Positions 19,364-28,234 of a stretch of 64,000 bases of DNA are shown one piece after another. A program made the translations under genes and the position numbers. The notes beneath the pieces are model-generated. The model was not told the DNA's origin, searched no databases, and saw nothing but the letters and a program-made list of their open reading frames with translations. This stretch comes from Magnetospirillum moscoviense (GTDB lineage Bacteria > Pseudomonadota > Alphaproteobacteria > Rhodospirillales > Magnetospirillaceae): contig NZ_LWQU01000043.1 in assembly GCF_001650635.1 (NCBI RefSeq), positions 1 to 64,000 of the forward strand, given 5' to 3'. Numbering within the stretch: the stretch's first letter is position 1; every line of letters begins with the position of its first letter.

Positions 19364-19816
19364 ATGATGGACCCGCTCGACCGCCGCCTGCTCGACGAAT
19401 TCCAGCGCGATCTGCCGCTGGTGTCGCGCCCCTATCTGGCGATGGGCGAACAGCTGGGTATCTCCGAGGACGAGGTGATCCTTCGCCTGGAACGGCTGCG
19501 GCTGGCAGGCTCGGTCGCCCGGGTCGGCGCGGTGGTGCGCCCGCATGCCGCCGGCGCCTCGACCCTGGCCGCCATGGCGGTGCCCCCGGTTCGCCTGGAC
19601 GAGGTGGCGGCGCTGGTCTCGGCCTATCCCCAGGTCAACCACAATTACCAGCGCGAGCACCGACTGAATCTGTGGTTCGTGGTTGCCGCCGGCTCGCAAT
19701 CCGAGGTCGCCGCCGTGCTGGATGGCATCGCCCGCCAAAGCGGCCTGGCGGTGCTGGATCTGCCGATGCTTGAAGATTTCCACATCGATCTGGGGTTCGG
19801 ATTGTCATGGACGTGA
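19364..19816 (+). CDS. nirD: Siroheme decarboxylase subunit NirD
   Basis: An Lrp/AsnC-like protein of 150 residues: helix-turn-helix-like N-terminus (LDRRLLDEFQRDLPLV, LGISEDEVILRLERL), then a ferredoxin-like domain with NHNYQREHRLNLWFVVA. In the siroheme decarboxylase family these two-domain proteins remove the acetate side chains of siroheme to give didecarboxysiroheme, not regulate transcription. This copy has the HRLNLWF-type core shared with nirG. It is the first of four consecutive paralogs. A second ATG three bases later is an alternative start. Its end overlaps nirL by ten bases. Confidence 0.85.
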   Translation: MMDPLDRRLLDEFQRDLPLVSRPYLAMGEQLGISEDEVILRLERLRLAGSVARVGAVVRPHAAGASTLAAMAVPPVRLDEVAALVSAYPQVNHNYQREHRLNLWFVVAAGSQSEVAAVLDGIARQSGLAVLDLPMLEDFHIDLGFGLSWT

Positions 19817-20301
19817 ACGGACGCGACCTTGAACTGATCGGCGCCCTGTCGGGCGGCTTGGCCCTGCAGGCGAACCCGTTCGCCGCCCTGGGCCAATCCA
19901 TCGGCATGGACGAGGCCGAGGTGCTGGCCCGGCTTCAGGATTTGCGGGACAGGGGGGTGATCCGCCGCCTGGGGGTGATCGTGCGCCACCACGAGCTGGG
20001 CTACCGCGCCAACGCTATGGTGGTGTGGGACATCCCCGACGAGAAGGTGTCCGAGATCGGCAAGATTTTGGGCGCAGCACCGGAAGTGACCTTGTGCTAT
20101 CGCCGGCCGCGCCGGCTGCCGGACTGGCCCTATAACCTGTTCACCATGATCCACGGCCGCGACCGCCTTTCGGTCGAACGCGCCCTGGCGGCGATGGCCG
20201 AACGGGAAGGGGTGGCCCATTATCCGCGCCATGTGCTGTTCTCGCTGCGCCGCTTCAAGCAGTGCGGGGCCCGCTATGGCCGGGCCATGGCGGCGGAATG
20301 A
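19807..20301 (+). CDS. nirL: Siroheme decarboxylase subunit NirL
   Basis: The second of four siroheme decarboxylase-family genes, 164 residues. It has the HTH-like start (ELIGALSGGLALQANPFAAL), the segment IRRLGVIVRHHELGY, and a core CYRRPRRLPDWPYNLFTMIH, which is the PxWPYNLF subtype shared with nirH. NirD-type and NirL-type subunits are thought to pair, giving complementary active-site residues such as His and Tyr or Arg that bind siroheme; that pairing is family knowledge. It overlaps nirD by ten bases and nirG by four (ATGA). Confidence 0.85.
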   Translation: MDVNGRDLELIGALSGGLALQANPFAALGQSIGMDEAEVLARLQDLRDRGVIRRLGVIVRHHELGYRANAMVVWDIPDEKVSEIGKILGAAPEVTLCYRRPRRLPDWPYNLFTMIHGRDRLSVERALAAMAEREGVAHYPRHVLFSLRRFKQCGARYGRAMAAE

Positions 20302-20744
20302 TCGACGACACCGACCGCGCCATCATCAACGCGCTGCAAGGCGGCTTTCCGGTCTGCGACCGGCCGTTTCTGGTGGCCGCTGAATCGCTGGGCCTGACCG
20401 AAACCGCCCTGATCGATCGCATCGCAAAGCTTCGGGCCGATGGGGTGTTAAGCCGCTTCGGGCCGATGTACAACGCCGACCGCTTCGGCGGCCACAATAC
20501 CCTGGTGGCGATCGAGGTGCCCGAAGATCGCTTCGACGAGGTCGCCGCCATCGTCAATGCCTTCCCCGAGGTCGCCCACAATTACGCCCGCGCCCACCGC
20601 CTGAACATGTGGTTCGTGGTGGCCGCGCAATCTCGCGCCGAGGTCGATCGGGTCTTGACCGAAGTCGAGGCGGCGACCGGCCTGACCGTCCACGATATGC
20701 CCAAGCAACGGGAATTCCACGTCGGCTTGAGATTCGAGGCATGA
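20298..20744 (+). CDS. nirG: Siroheme decarboxylase subunit NirG
   Basis: The third paralog, 148 residues, of the subtype with AHNYARAHRLNMWFVVA near residue 93, closely like nirD. The N-terminal half carries the degenerate winged-helix (DDTDRAIINALQGGFPVC, LIDRIAKLRADGVLSRFG). The start at 20298 forms an ATGA overlap with nirL; a longer in-frame start at 20262 would deeply overlap nirL and lacks support. Acts with NirDLH in converting siroheme to didecarboxysiroheme in the cytoplasm. Confidence 0.85.
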   Translation: MIDDTDRAIINALQGGFPVCDRPFLVAAESLGLTETALIDRIAKLRADGVLSRFGPMYNADRFGGHNTLVAIEVPEDRFDEVAAIVNAFPEVAHNYARAHRLNMWFVVAAQSRAEVDRVLTEVEAATGLTVHDMPKQREFHVGLRFEA

Positions 20745-21223
20745 GGCAACTGGACGATCTGGACCGCCGCATCATCGTCGCCACCCAGGACGGCTTGCCG
20801 CTGGTGCCCGAGCCGTGGCGCCAGGTCGCGGGCGAACTGGGGGTGGAGGCCGAAGACCTGATGGACCGGGTCCGTTCCATGCAGGAAGACGGCATCATCC
20901 GCCGCATCGGTGTGGTGCCCAATCATTACGCCCTGGGCTATCGCCATAACGGCATGAGCGTGTGGGACGTCGCCGACGAGGATGTCGAGGCCGCAGGGCG
21001 GGCGATGACCGAACTGGGTTTCGTCAGCCATTGTTACCAGCGCCCGCGCTGTCCGCCGGCCTGGCCCTACAACCTGTTCGCCATGATCCATGCCCGTGAC
21101 GCGGCCACTGCCGATTCCCTGGTCCAGCGCCTGGCCGAGGCGCTGGGGCCGATGAACCGGGGCCATCTGGTGCTCTACAGCACCAGGATACTGAAAAAGA
21201 CCGGTTTGCGGCTGGGGGCCTGA
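20741..21223 (+). CDS. nirH: Siroheme decarboxylase subunit NirH
   Basis: The fourth paralog, 160 residues, of the NirL-like subtype with SHCYQRPRCPPAWPYNLFAMIH around residue 98. The N-terminus again is a degenerate helix-turn-helix (LDDLDRRIIVATQDGLPLV). Having four separate genes D, L, G and H mirrors Pseudomonas, while some denitrifiers have fused or fewer genes. It overlaps nirG by four bases (ATGA) and ends two bases before nirJ, completing an unbroken translational chain. Confidence 0.85.
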   Translation: MRQLDDLDRRIIVATQDGLPLVPEPWRQVAGELGVEAEDLMDRVRSMQEDGIIRRIGVVPNHYALGYRHNGMSVWDVADEDVEAAGRAMTELGFVSHCYQRPRCPPAWPYNLFAMIHARDAATADSLVQRLAEALGPMNRGHLVLYSTRILKKTGLRLGA

Positions 21224-21225
21224 CC

Positions 21226-22353
21226 ATGTTCCGCCTGACCCAATTCTTGCGCGAGTTGCACCACCCCACCCCGATCGGGCCGAAACGCAACCCGCCCGGC
21301 CCGGTGGTGATCTGGAACCTGATCCGCCGCTGCAATCTGTTGTGCCGGCATTGCTATTCGACCTCGACCGACAAGGAATTCGAGGGCGAGCTGTCGATGC
21401 CTGAGATTTTCGCCACCATGGAGGACTTAAGGGCCTTCGGGGTGCCGGCCCTGATCTTGTCGGGCGGCGAGCCGCTTTTACGCCCCGACATTTTCGACAT
21501 CGCGGCCCGGGCCAAGCAATTGGGCTTTTCCTCGGTGGCGCTGTCGTCCAACGGCACCTTGATCGATGCCGCCATGGCCGATCGCATCGCGGCGGCCGGC
21601 TTCGACTATGTCGGCGTGTCCGTCGATGGCATCGGCGCCGTGCACGATGCCTTTCGCGGCAAGGACGGCGCCTTCGCCCAATCGCTGGCCGGCATCCGTC
21701 TGTGCCAGGCCAGGGGCGTCAAGATGGGCCTGCGCTTCACCATGACCCGCGACAATGCCCACAACCTGCCCGACATCTTGGACCTGACGGCGGCCGAAGG
21801 GGTCGGCAAGTTCTATCTGTCGCACCTGAACTATGCCGGTAGGGGCAACCGCAACCGGGGCGAGGACGCCGCCACCCAGATCACCCGGCGTGCCATGGAT
21901 CTGCTGTTTTCCTGGGCCGAGGCCCATCCCCATATCGAGGTGGTGACCGGCAACAACGATGCCGACGGCCCGACCTTCCTGTTGTGGGTCAAGGGCCGCC
22001 AACCGGCCTTGGCCAGTCATGTCGAGGCCAAGCTGAAGCAATGGGGCGGCAATTCGTCGGGGGTGAATGTCGCCAATATCGACAATCTGGGCTGGGTCCA
22101 TCCCGACACTATGTGGTGGCACGAGCGGCTGGGCAATGTCCGCACCCGGCCGTTCTCGGCCATCTGGTCCGACGTCTCCAACCCGCTGATGGCCGGCTTG
22201 AAACAGTATCCACGCACGCTTGGCGGGCGCTGTGGCACGTGCCGCTGGCTGGACATCTGCAACGGCAACAGCCGGGTGCGCGCCGAGAAGGCGGGCAACG
22301 ACCGCTGGGGCGAGGACCCCGGCTGCACCCTCACCGACGAGGAAATCGCATGA
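21226..22353 (+). CDS. nirJ: Radical SAM heme d1 synthase NirJ
   Basis: A 375-residue radical SAM enzyme that removes the propionate side chains of didecarboxysiroheme to yield the oxo groups of heme d1. The SAM cluster motif C-x3-C-x2-C is at residues 36-43 (RRCNLLCRHCYS), followed by the GGEP-type motif SGGEPLLRPDI. The C-terminal region carries a SPASM-like auxiliary cluster (CGTCRWLDICNGNSR and a final Cys in GEDPGC). It begins two bases after nirH and overlaps nirN by four bases. Confidence 0.93.
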   Translation: MFRLTQFLRELHHPTPIGPKRNPPGPVVIWNLIRRCNLLCRHCYSTSTDKEFEGELSMPEIFATMEDLRAFGVPALILSGGEPLLRPDIFDIAARAKQLGFSSVALSSNGTLIDAAMADRIAAAGFDYVGVSVDGIGAVHDAFRGKDGAFAQSLAGIRLCQARGVKMGLRFTMTRDNAHNLPDILDLTAAEGVGKFYLSHLNYAGRGNRNRGEDAATQITRRAMDLLFSWAEAHPHIEVVTGNNDADGPTFLLWVKGRQPALASHVEAKLKQWGGNSSGVNVANIDNLGWVHPDTMWWHERLGNVRTRPFSAIWSDVSNPLMAGLKQYPRTLGGRCGTCRWLDICNGNSRVRAEKAGNDRWGEDPGCTLTDEEIA

Positions 22354-23897
22354 AGTCCGTCATCCTCGCCGCCCTGGTCGCCCTGGCCTGGGTTCCCGCC
22401 TGGGCCGGTGACGACACCGCCAAGCTTTACACCGAGACCTGTGCCGCCTGCCACGGCGCCGACCGGCTGGGCGCCATCGGCCCGGCCCTGCTGCCCGAGA
22501 ATCTGGGCCGCCTGAAGCCGGCCGAGGCCGAGAAGGTGATCGCCGAGGGCCGCGCCGCCACCCAGATGGAGGGCTTCAAGGACCGCCTGAGCCCCGACCA
22601 GATCAAGGCCTTGGCGGCCTATGTCTACCAGCCGCTGGCCAAGGTCCCCGATTGGGGCATGGAGCAGATCAAGGCGTCGCACCACATGGTCACGCCGCTG
22701 GCCGACCTGCCGGCCAAGCCGCCTTTTTCGTCTGACCCGTTGAACCTGTTCACCGTCGTCGAGGGCGGCGACCACCATGTCAGCATCGTCGATGGCGACC
22801 GGCTGGAAGTGCTTTACCGCTTCCCCAGCCGCTTCGCCCTGCATGGCGGCGCCAAATACTCGCCCGATGGCCGCTTCGTCTATTTCGCCTCGCGCGATGG
22901 CTGGGTGTCGAAGGTCGACATGTGGACCGGCAGGCTGATCGCCGAAATCCGCGCCGGCATCAACACCCGAAACGTCGCGGTGTCCGATGACGGCCGCTTC
23001 CTGATGGTTGGCAACGTGCTGCCGCACAGCCTGGTGGCCTTGGACGCCCGCGACCTGTCGCCCTTGCAGGTGATCCCCGTGGCCGGCGACGGCAAGACCA
23101 GCCGGGTCTCGGCGGTCTATACCGCACCGCCCCGGCATTCCTTCGTGGTGGCCCTGCGCGACCTGGAAGAAATCTGGGAATTCCCCTATGCCGACGATGC
23201 CGGTCCGGTGTTGAACGGCCTGGTCCATTCGCGCGAGAAGGGGATGGAGGAAGGGGTTTCGACCGGCGGCCGCTTCCAGGCCTTGCGCATCCGTATCCCC
23301 GATTTCATGGACGACTTCTTCTTCGACCCCACCTACGAGCGGGTGATGGGGGCGTCGCGCGACGGCTCGAAGGGGATGGTGGTCGATCTGGACCTGAAGC
23401 GGAAGGTCGCCGACCTGGACCTGTCGGGCATGCCGCATCTGGGCTCGGGCATCGTCTTCAAGAAGGACGGCAAATGGCTGATGGCGACGCCGCACTTGAA
23501 GGATTCGGCGGTCAGCATCATCGATATGGAAAGCTGGAAGACGGTCAAGCGGCTTTCCACCTTGGGGCCGGGCTTCTTCATGCGCGGGCACGAGAACACC
23601 CCGTTCGCCTGGGTCGATGTGTCGATGGGCAAGGAAAAGGACGCCCTGCAGATCATCGACACCCGCACGCTGGAAATCGCCCACACCATCCGCCCGGCGC
23701 CGGGTCGGCTGACCCGCCATGTCGAGTTCAGTCGAGACGGCAAATATGCGGTGGTGTCGCTGTCGGAAAAGGACGGCGCCATCCTGATCCTGGATTCCGC
23801 CACCTTCGCCGAGATCAAGCGGCTGCCGATGAGCGCGCCGATCGGCAAGTACAATGTGTGGAACAAAATATCCTATTCGTCTGGGACCAGCCATTGA
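22350..23897 (+). CDS. nirN: Dihydro-heme d1 dehydrogenase NirN
   Basis: A 515-residue periplasmic paralog of NirS: signal peptide (ending AWAG), cytochrome c domain with CAACH at residues 31-35, and an eight-bladed propeller. NirN introduces the acrylate double bond as the last step in heme d1 synthesis and helps hand the cofactor to NirS. Propeller motifs include GGAKYSPDGRFVYFASRDGWV, DDFFFDPTYERVMGASRDG and HVEFSRDGKYAVVSL. It is the last gene of the nir operon; its stop lies inside a candidate Fnr-type box for the next operon. Confidence 0.92.
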   Translation: MKSVILAALVALAWVPAWAGDDTAKLYTETCAACHGADRLGAIGPALLPENLGRLKPAEAEKVIAEGRAATQMEGFKDRLSPDQIKALAAYVYQPLAKVPDWGMEQIKASHHMVTPLADLPAKPPFSSDPLNLFTVVEGGDHHVSIVDGDRLEVLYRFPSRFALHGGAKYSPDGRFVYFASRDGWVSKVDMWTGRLIAEIRAGINTRNVAVSDDGRFLMVGNVLPHSLVALDARDLSPLQVIPVAGDGKTSRVSAVYTAPPRHSFVVALRDLEEIWEFPYADDAGPVLNGLVHSREKGMEEGVSTGGRFQALRIRIPDFMDDFFFDPTYERVMGASRDGSKGMVVDLDLKRKVADLDLSGMPHLGSGIVFKKDGKWLMATPHLKDSAVSIIDMESWKTVKRLSTLGPGFFMRGHENTPFAWVDVSMGKEKDALQIIDTRTLEIAHTIRPAPGRLTRHVEFSRDGKYAVVSLSEKDGAILILDSATFAEIKRLPMSAPIGKYNVWNKISYSSGTSH

Positions 23898-23907
23898 CCA
23901 AGGGCAA
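23894..23907 (+). promoter_or_regulatory. Candidate Fnr/DNR-type box before the TonB-linked operon
   Basis: TTGACCAAGGGCAA has one mismatch to TTGAC-N4-GTCAA. It overlaps the nirN stop and lies 61 bases before the DUF2946 start. If centred at -41.5, the -10 element should fall at about 23930-23935, and AACTAT lies at 23931-23936. Sequence match only. Confidence 0.4.
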
Positions 23908-23967
23908 GGACTTGCCGCGGCTGGCTGGGAAACTATAGGGTGACGAACCGCGAAAGACGGATCGAAA

Positions 23968-24366
23968 ATGAGTTCAGGGACCTTGATCACGCTTGAGACC
24001 TTGCGCCGCCGCAATTGGCGGGGCCTGGTGCTGTTCGCGTGGCTGGCCCTGGCCGTGGTCAATCTGGCCGGCGCCTTCTCGGCCCAGGCCGGTACTCTGC
24101 CCTCGGACGCCGAAATCCGGGCCAGCATCTGCCATGCCGGCGGGGCCGCCGACGATGCCGGCTCCCCCGAGGCCACCTCGCTTCGTCATTGCCCGCTCTG
24201 TCTGGTCATTGGAAGCGGCAGTTTCGCACCGCCGCTTGGCCAGGCCGTGCTGTTGCGCCGGCCGGTCGAGGCCTCGACCGTCGCGCTGGCCCTGGCCGAT
24301 CCCGAGCGTCCGTCGCAATCGGCTTCCCGTGTCTTCGCCCCCAGGGCACCCCCATCCGTCGCGTGA
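23968..24366 (+). CDS. DUF2946 family exported protein
   Basis: A 132-residue protein with a hydrophobic N-terminal helix (about 18-40, LVLFAWLALAVVNLAGAF) and a following small domain containing ASICHAGG and the HCPLC motif, which is the hallmark of DUF2946. DUF2946 genes are commonly found next to TonB receptors and copper-related genes; a metal-binding role through the Cys and His residues is plausible but unproven. It is the first gene of a likely five-gene operon ending in tonB. Its Shine-Dalgarno is weak. Confidence 0.75.
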   Translation: MSSGTLITLETLRRRNWRGLVLFAWLALAVVNLAGAFSAQAGTLPSDAEIRASICHAGGAADDAGSPEATSLRHCPLCLVIGSGSFAPPLGQAVLLRRPVEASTVALALADPERPSQSASRVFAPRAPPSVA

Positions 24367-24429
24367 TGCACTTTTGATCGCCGGACCTTCGGGTCCGCCT
24401 GCATTCACGTTTTGACGGGAATTCCCTCC

Positions 24430-26550
24430 ATGCCGTTGCTTGTCCGTGGCCGCCACCGGCGGCTTGCCCTCGCCCTTGTCTTGTCTTCCGCCCTGATCCC
24501 GGTCCCGCTATTGGCCCAGGAAGCCCAGCAACTGCAAGAGATGACCGTTACCGGCACCCGCGAGGGCGAGCTGAAATCCGAGACCCCGGCCGCCATCACC
24601 ATCATCAAGGGCGGCGCCGTCGGCTTCGTCAAGCCGGCCCATCCGTCGGAAATCATCGGGCGCGTGCCGGGCGCGGTGCTGATGCAGACCAACGGCGAGG
24701 GCCACACCACCGGCCTGCGCCAGCCCATCGGCACCGATGCGGTCTATTCCTACCTGGAAGACGGCGTTCCGACGCGGGCGACCGGCTTCTTCAACCACAA
24801 CGCCTTGTTCGAGGTGAACGTGCCCCAGGCCGACGGCATCGAGGTGACGCGCGGCCCCGGTTCGGCCCTGCAAGGCTCGGACGCCATCGGCGGCGTGTTC
24901 AACGTGCTGAGCAAGCCGCCCGCCGACAAGCCCGAGGCCTCGACCACCCTCGAGGCCGGATCCTATGGCTGGGGCCGTTTCCTGGGTTCGGCCAGCGACA
25001 CCATCGACGGCTGGGGCCTGCGCGGCGATTTGAACCTGACCCATTCCGACGGCTGGCGCGACGCCACCGGCTATGACCGCCAAAGCGCCGGCTTCCGGAT
25101 TGATCGGCCGCTATCGTCGGGCGCGCTGATCAAGGCGTCGATGTCGGTCACCAATGTCGATCAGCAGACCGGCGCCAACGCCCGGCTGTCGGGAATGGAT
25201 TACAAGAACCGCGCCAGCGACAATTACCATTACCTGGCCTATCGCAAGGTCAAGGCGGCCCGCGCCTCGCTGTCCTACGAGCGCGAGGATGCCGACAGCC
25301 TGGTGTCGCTGACCCCCTTCGTGCGCTGGAACGAGATGGATCTGCTGGCCTCGTTCCTGATGTCGTCGGACCCGTCGGCGGCGCTGTCCGGCCACCAGTC
25401 GCTGGGCCTGCTGGCCAAGTACCGCCATGATTTCGCGCCCTGGCGGACCCGCCTGGTCACCGGGGCCGACCTGGATTACAGCCCCGGCTTCCGCGAAGAG
25501 GACCGCCTGCGCTTCACCAAGTCGGGCGAGTTCTTCCGCAGCTACACCAACCAGGGTCGCATCTACGATTACGACGTCACCTACATGCAGGCCTCGCCCT
25601 ATGTCCATGCCGAGACCTCGCCCTTTTCGCCGCTGCGCCTGCAGGCGGGGCTTCGCTACGACGCCATGAGCTACGATTATCAGAACAACCTGTCGACAGG
25701 GGCCTTCACCGTCCCCAACGCGCTCACCAGCAGCGCCACCACCTCGACCTATTACCGGCCGGGCGACGCCACCCGCTATTTCAGCCATCTCAGCCCCAGC
25801 CTGGGAGCGACCTGGGCCTTTTCGCCCGATCTCAATACCTTCGCCCGCTACAAGCACTCGTTCCGGGCGCCGTCGGAAAGCCAGCTGTTCCGCTCGGGGC
25901 AGAATTCGGACTCGATCCATCTGCGCCCGGTCAAGGTCGATAATTACGAAATCGGCCTGCGCGGCCCCGACCGTGGCGACTTCACCTGGGAGACCGGCAT
26001 CTTCCACATGCTCAAGCGCGACGACATCCTGACGCTGCAGGATGCCAGCCAGCGCATTTCGTCCAACAACGGCAAGACCCGCCATTACGGCTTCGAGGCG
26101 GCGGCGTCCTGGAAGTTCCTGCCGGAATGGACCATCGGCGGGTCGGGCACCTATGCCCGGCACCGCTATGCCGGCTGGGTGGCGCGCGGGACCTCGGGCA
26201 ATGTCGACCTGACCGGCAACGACATCCCCACCGCGCCGCGCGTCGTTCACAACGCCACCCTGGTCTGGCAGCCCAAGGGCGATTGGCTGAACGGACTGAC
26301 CCTGGAAGCCGAATGGGTCCATGTCGGTCCCTACAAGATGGATGACGCCAATACCAACACCTATTCCGGCCACCACCTGTTCAACCTGCGCGGCGCCTAT
26401 GCCCTTGCGGAAAATCTGGAACTGTTCGGCCGGGTAATCAATGTCGGCGACAGCCAATGGGCGACCAACGCCACCTACACCAGCGGACGAGAAGAGTTCG
26501 CCCCCGGGGCGCCGCTCAGCGTGTTCGCCGGCATCACGGCGAAGTTCTGA
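24430..26550 (+). CDS. TonB-dependent outer-membrane receptor
   Basis: A 706-residue outer-membrane transporter: signal peptide (ending LLAQ), TonB box-like segment LQEMTVTGTREGE, plug domain (about 50-165; ADGIEVTRGPGSALQGSDAIGGVFNV is the classic plug signature), then a 22-strand barrel ending in LSVFAGITAKF with a terminal Phe. The barrel contains the SPSLGATWAFSPDLNTFARYKHSFRAP motif typical of the family. The substrate cannot be read from the sequence. The neighbouring DUF2946, Cys-rich Asp-box protein and TlpA-like genes suggest a metal, possibly copper. ATG 24430 is used; a TTG at 24412 is less likely. Confidence 0.93.
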   Translation: MPLLVRGRHRRLALALVLSSALIPVPLLAQEAQQLQEMTVTGTREGELKSETPAAITIIKGGAVGFVKPAHPSEIIGRVPGAVLMQTNGEGHTTGLRQPIGTDAVYSYLEDGVPTRATGFFNHNALFEVNVPQADGIEVTRGPGSALQGSDAIGGVFNVLSKPPADKPEASTTLEAGSYGWGRFLGSASDTIDGWGLRGDLNLTHSDGWRDATGYDRQSAGFRIDRPLSSGALIKASMSVTNVDQQTGANARLSGMDYKNRASDNYHYLAYRKVKAARASLSYEREDADSLVSLTPFVRWNEMDLLASFLMSSDPSAALSGHQSLGLLAKYRHDFAPWRTRLVTGADLDYSPGFREEDRLRFTKSGEFFRSYTNQGRIYDYDVTYMQASPYVHAETSPFSPLRLQAGLRYDAMSYDYQNNLSTGAFTVPNALTSSATTSTYYRPGDATRYFSHLSPSLGATWAFSPDLNTFARYKHSFRAPSESQLFRSGQNSDSIHLRPVKVDNYEIGLRGPDRGDFTWETGIFHMLKRDDILTLQDASQRISSNNGKTRHYGFEAAASWKFLPEWTIGGSGTYARHRYAGWVARGTSGNVDLTGNDIPTAPRVVHNATLVWQPKGDWLNGLTLEAEWVHVGPYKMDDANTNTYSGHHLFNLRGAYALAENLELFGRVINVGDSQWATNATYTSGREEFAPGAPLSVFAGITAKF

Positions 26551-26552
26551 TC

Positions 26553-27737
26553 ATGCGGCGCGTGATTTTCGTCCTTCTGGCGATGCTGGCCGCCCCGGCG
26601 GCGGCCCAGCATGCTGTCCATCAGCCGCCGGGATCATCCTGCACCGAGGTCTCGCTTCGCTGCGCCTCTGCGGTGACCCCGTGGGCAGCGCCCGACGGCA
26701 CCCTGTGGCTGGCCTTCGCCGCCGCCGGCCAGGTCGCGGTGGCCCGTGCCGAGGCGCCTGGCTGGGTGCAGGTGGTGTCGGGGCCGCCGGCCGCCATCGA
26801 CGACAATGGCGAGGCCCGGCCCAAGGTCTTTGCCGACGGCAAGGGCCTGGTGCTGGTGACCTGGACCGTGCGCAAGGAGCAGGCCTTTAGCGGCCAGGCG
26901 TGGATCGCCCGTTCGGCCGACGGCGGCCGCAGCTTCGAGCCGGCCCGGCCCTTGTCGAACGATCCGGTCAGCCAGCGTTTCGAGGTGGCGGGCCTCCTGC
27001 CTGACGGCACCTTGGTCCTGGTGTGGATCGACAAGCGGGCCGGGGCGGCGGCCAAGCGCGCCGGCCAGGCCTATGCCGGCGCGGCCGTGGTGGCGGCATG
27101 GTCCAAGGATGGCGGGCGTACCTTCGAACGCGAGCAGGTCGTCGCCGACCATTCGTGCGAATGCTGCCGCCTCGCGCTCGCCCCCACCGGCGATGGCGGC
27201 CTGGCCTTGGCCTGGCGGCATGTCTTCGAAGGCGGCGTGCGCGACCACGCCGTGGCCAGGCTGGATGCGAAAGGCCTGGGCGCCCCGGCCCGGCTGGCCG
27301 TCGATGACTGGCCGGTCCAGGCCTGCCCCCATCACGGCCCGGCCCTGACGGTGGCCGCCGATGGCGGCTGGCACGCCGCCTGGTTCACCAAGGGCCGGGC
27401 GCGCCAGGGCCTGTTCGGGGCGCGGTCGATGGATGGCGGCCAAAGCTGGAGCCAACCGGAACCCATCGGCGATCAGGCCCGGCGACCCGGCCATCCGGCC
27501 CTGCTGGCGGCGCCGTCCGGCCTGTGGCGGGCGTGGAAGGAATTCGACGGCGAGACCAGTGCCGTCAAGGTCCAGCACTCGGGTGACGGCGGCGTCAGTT
27601 GGGACGCCGCCCGCGTGGTCGCCACCACCGCCGAGGCTTCCGACCATCCGCAACTGGTGAACAGTGGCGGGCGGGCCATGCTGTCCTGGGCCAGCCGGGC
27701 CGAGGGCTGGCGCTTGTTGGGGCTGGAGGGGCCATGA
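26553..27737 (+). CDS. Exported Asp-box (sialidase-like) propeller protein with Cys/His motifs
   Basis: A 394-residue periplasmic protein with a signal peptide ending AAAQ. It contains at least four Asp-box/BNR repeats of the form S-x-D-G-G-x-x-W/F (SADGGRSF, SKDGGRTF, SMDGGQSW, SGDGGVSW), so it should fold as a six-bladed propeller like sialidases. The catalytic Arg triad of true sialidases is not evident. Instead there are CECCRLAL (about residue 205) and ACPHHGPAL (about 255), both able to bind metal. It starts two bases after the receptor stop and overlaps the TlpA-like gene by four. A role as a metal-binding partner of the receptor is inference. Confidence 0.75.
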   Translation: MRRVIFVLLAMLAAPAAAQHAVHQPPGSSCTEVSLRCASAVTPWAAPDGTLWLAFAAAGQVAVARAEAPGWVQVVSGPPAAIDDNGEARPKVFADGKGLVLVTWTVRKEQAFSGQAWIARSADGGRSFEPARPLSNDPVSQRFEVAGLLPDGTLVLVWIDKRAGAAAKRAGQAYAGAAVVAAWSKDGGRTFEREQVVADHSCECCRLALAPTGDGGLALAWRHVFEGGVRDHAVARLDAKGLGAPARLAVDDWPVQACPHHGPALTVAADGGWHAAWFTKGRARQGLFGARSMDGGQSWSQPEPIGDQARRPGHPALLAAPSGLWRAWKEFDGETSAVKVQHSGDGGVSWDAARVVATTAEASDHPQLVNSGGRAMLSWASRAEGWRLLGLEGP

Positions 27738-28234
27738 AGGCGATCCTGACCGTGCTGGCCCTGTTGTGGGCGATTGCTCCGGCCCAAGCCGGCGACATCC
27801 GGCCCTTCGGGCGCGGCGATTGGGCGCGGCTGAGTGCGGCCCAGGCCGGCCGGCCGGCGGTGGTGCACTTCTGGTCGCTGACCTGCGCGCCGTGCCTGGC
27901 CGAATTGCCGGCCTGGGCCGCCTTCGCCAAGCGCCATCCCGGCATCGAGCTGATCCTGGTCGCCACCGATCCGGTGGCGCAGGCGCCCAAGCTGGCGGCG
28001 ATTTTGGCCCGGGCGGGTCTGGGCGGCGCCCAATCCTGGGCCTTCGACGGCAGCCTGGCCGAACGGCTGCGCTTCGAGATCGATCCCGACTGGATGGGGG
28101 AATTGCCCCACACCGCCCGGTTGGACGCCGCCGGCCGCGCCGCCTTCCGGACCGGCTCGTTGACCGAGGACGGACTATCCGAGTGGATCATAAGCGGGGG
28201 AGGAGTGGCCGATGTCCATCGCGCTCACCATTGA
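27734..28234 (+). CDS. TlpA-like periplasmic thioredoxin-fold protein
   Basis: A 166-residue protein with a signal peptide ending AQAG and a thioredoxin-like domain: VVHFWSLTCAPCLAELPAW holds the redox CxxC pair (CAPC), followed by ELILVATDPV and a cis-Pro segment at GELPHTARLD. TlpA/ResA relatives reduce disulfides or copper-site Cys in the periplasm, for example during cytochrome oxidase or copper protein assembly. It overlaps the Asp-box gene (ATGA) and is overlapped by tonB for 23 bases, which argues for one operon. Confidence 0.82.
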   Translation: MKAILTVLALLWAIAPAQAGDIRPFGRGDWARLSAAQAGRPAVVHFWSLTCAPCLAELPAWAAFAKRHPGIELILVATDPVAQAPKLAAILARAGLGGAQSWAFDGSLAERLRFEIDPDWMGELPHTARLDAAGRAAFRTGSLTEDGLSEWIISGGGVADVHRAHH

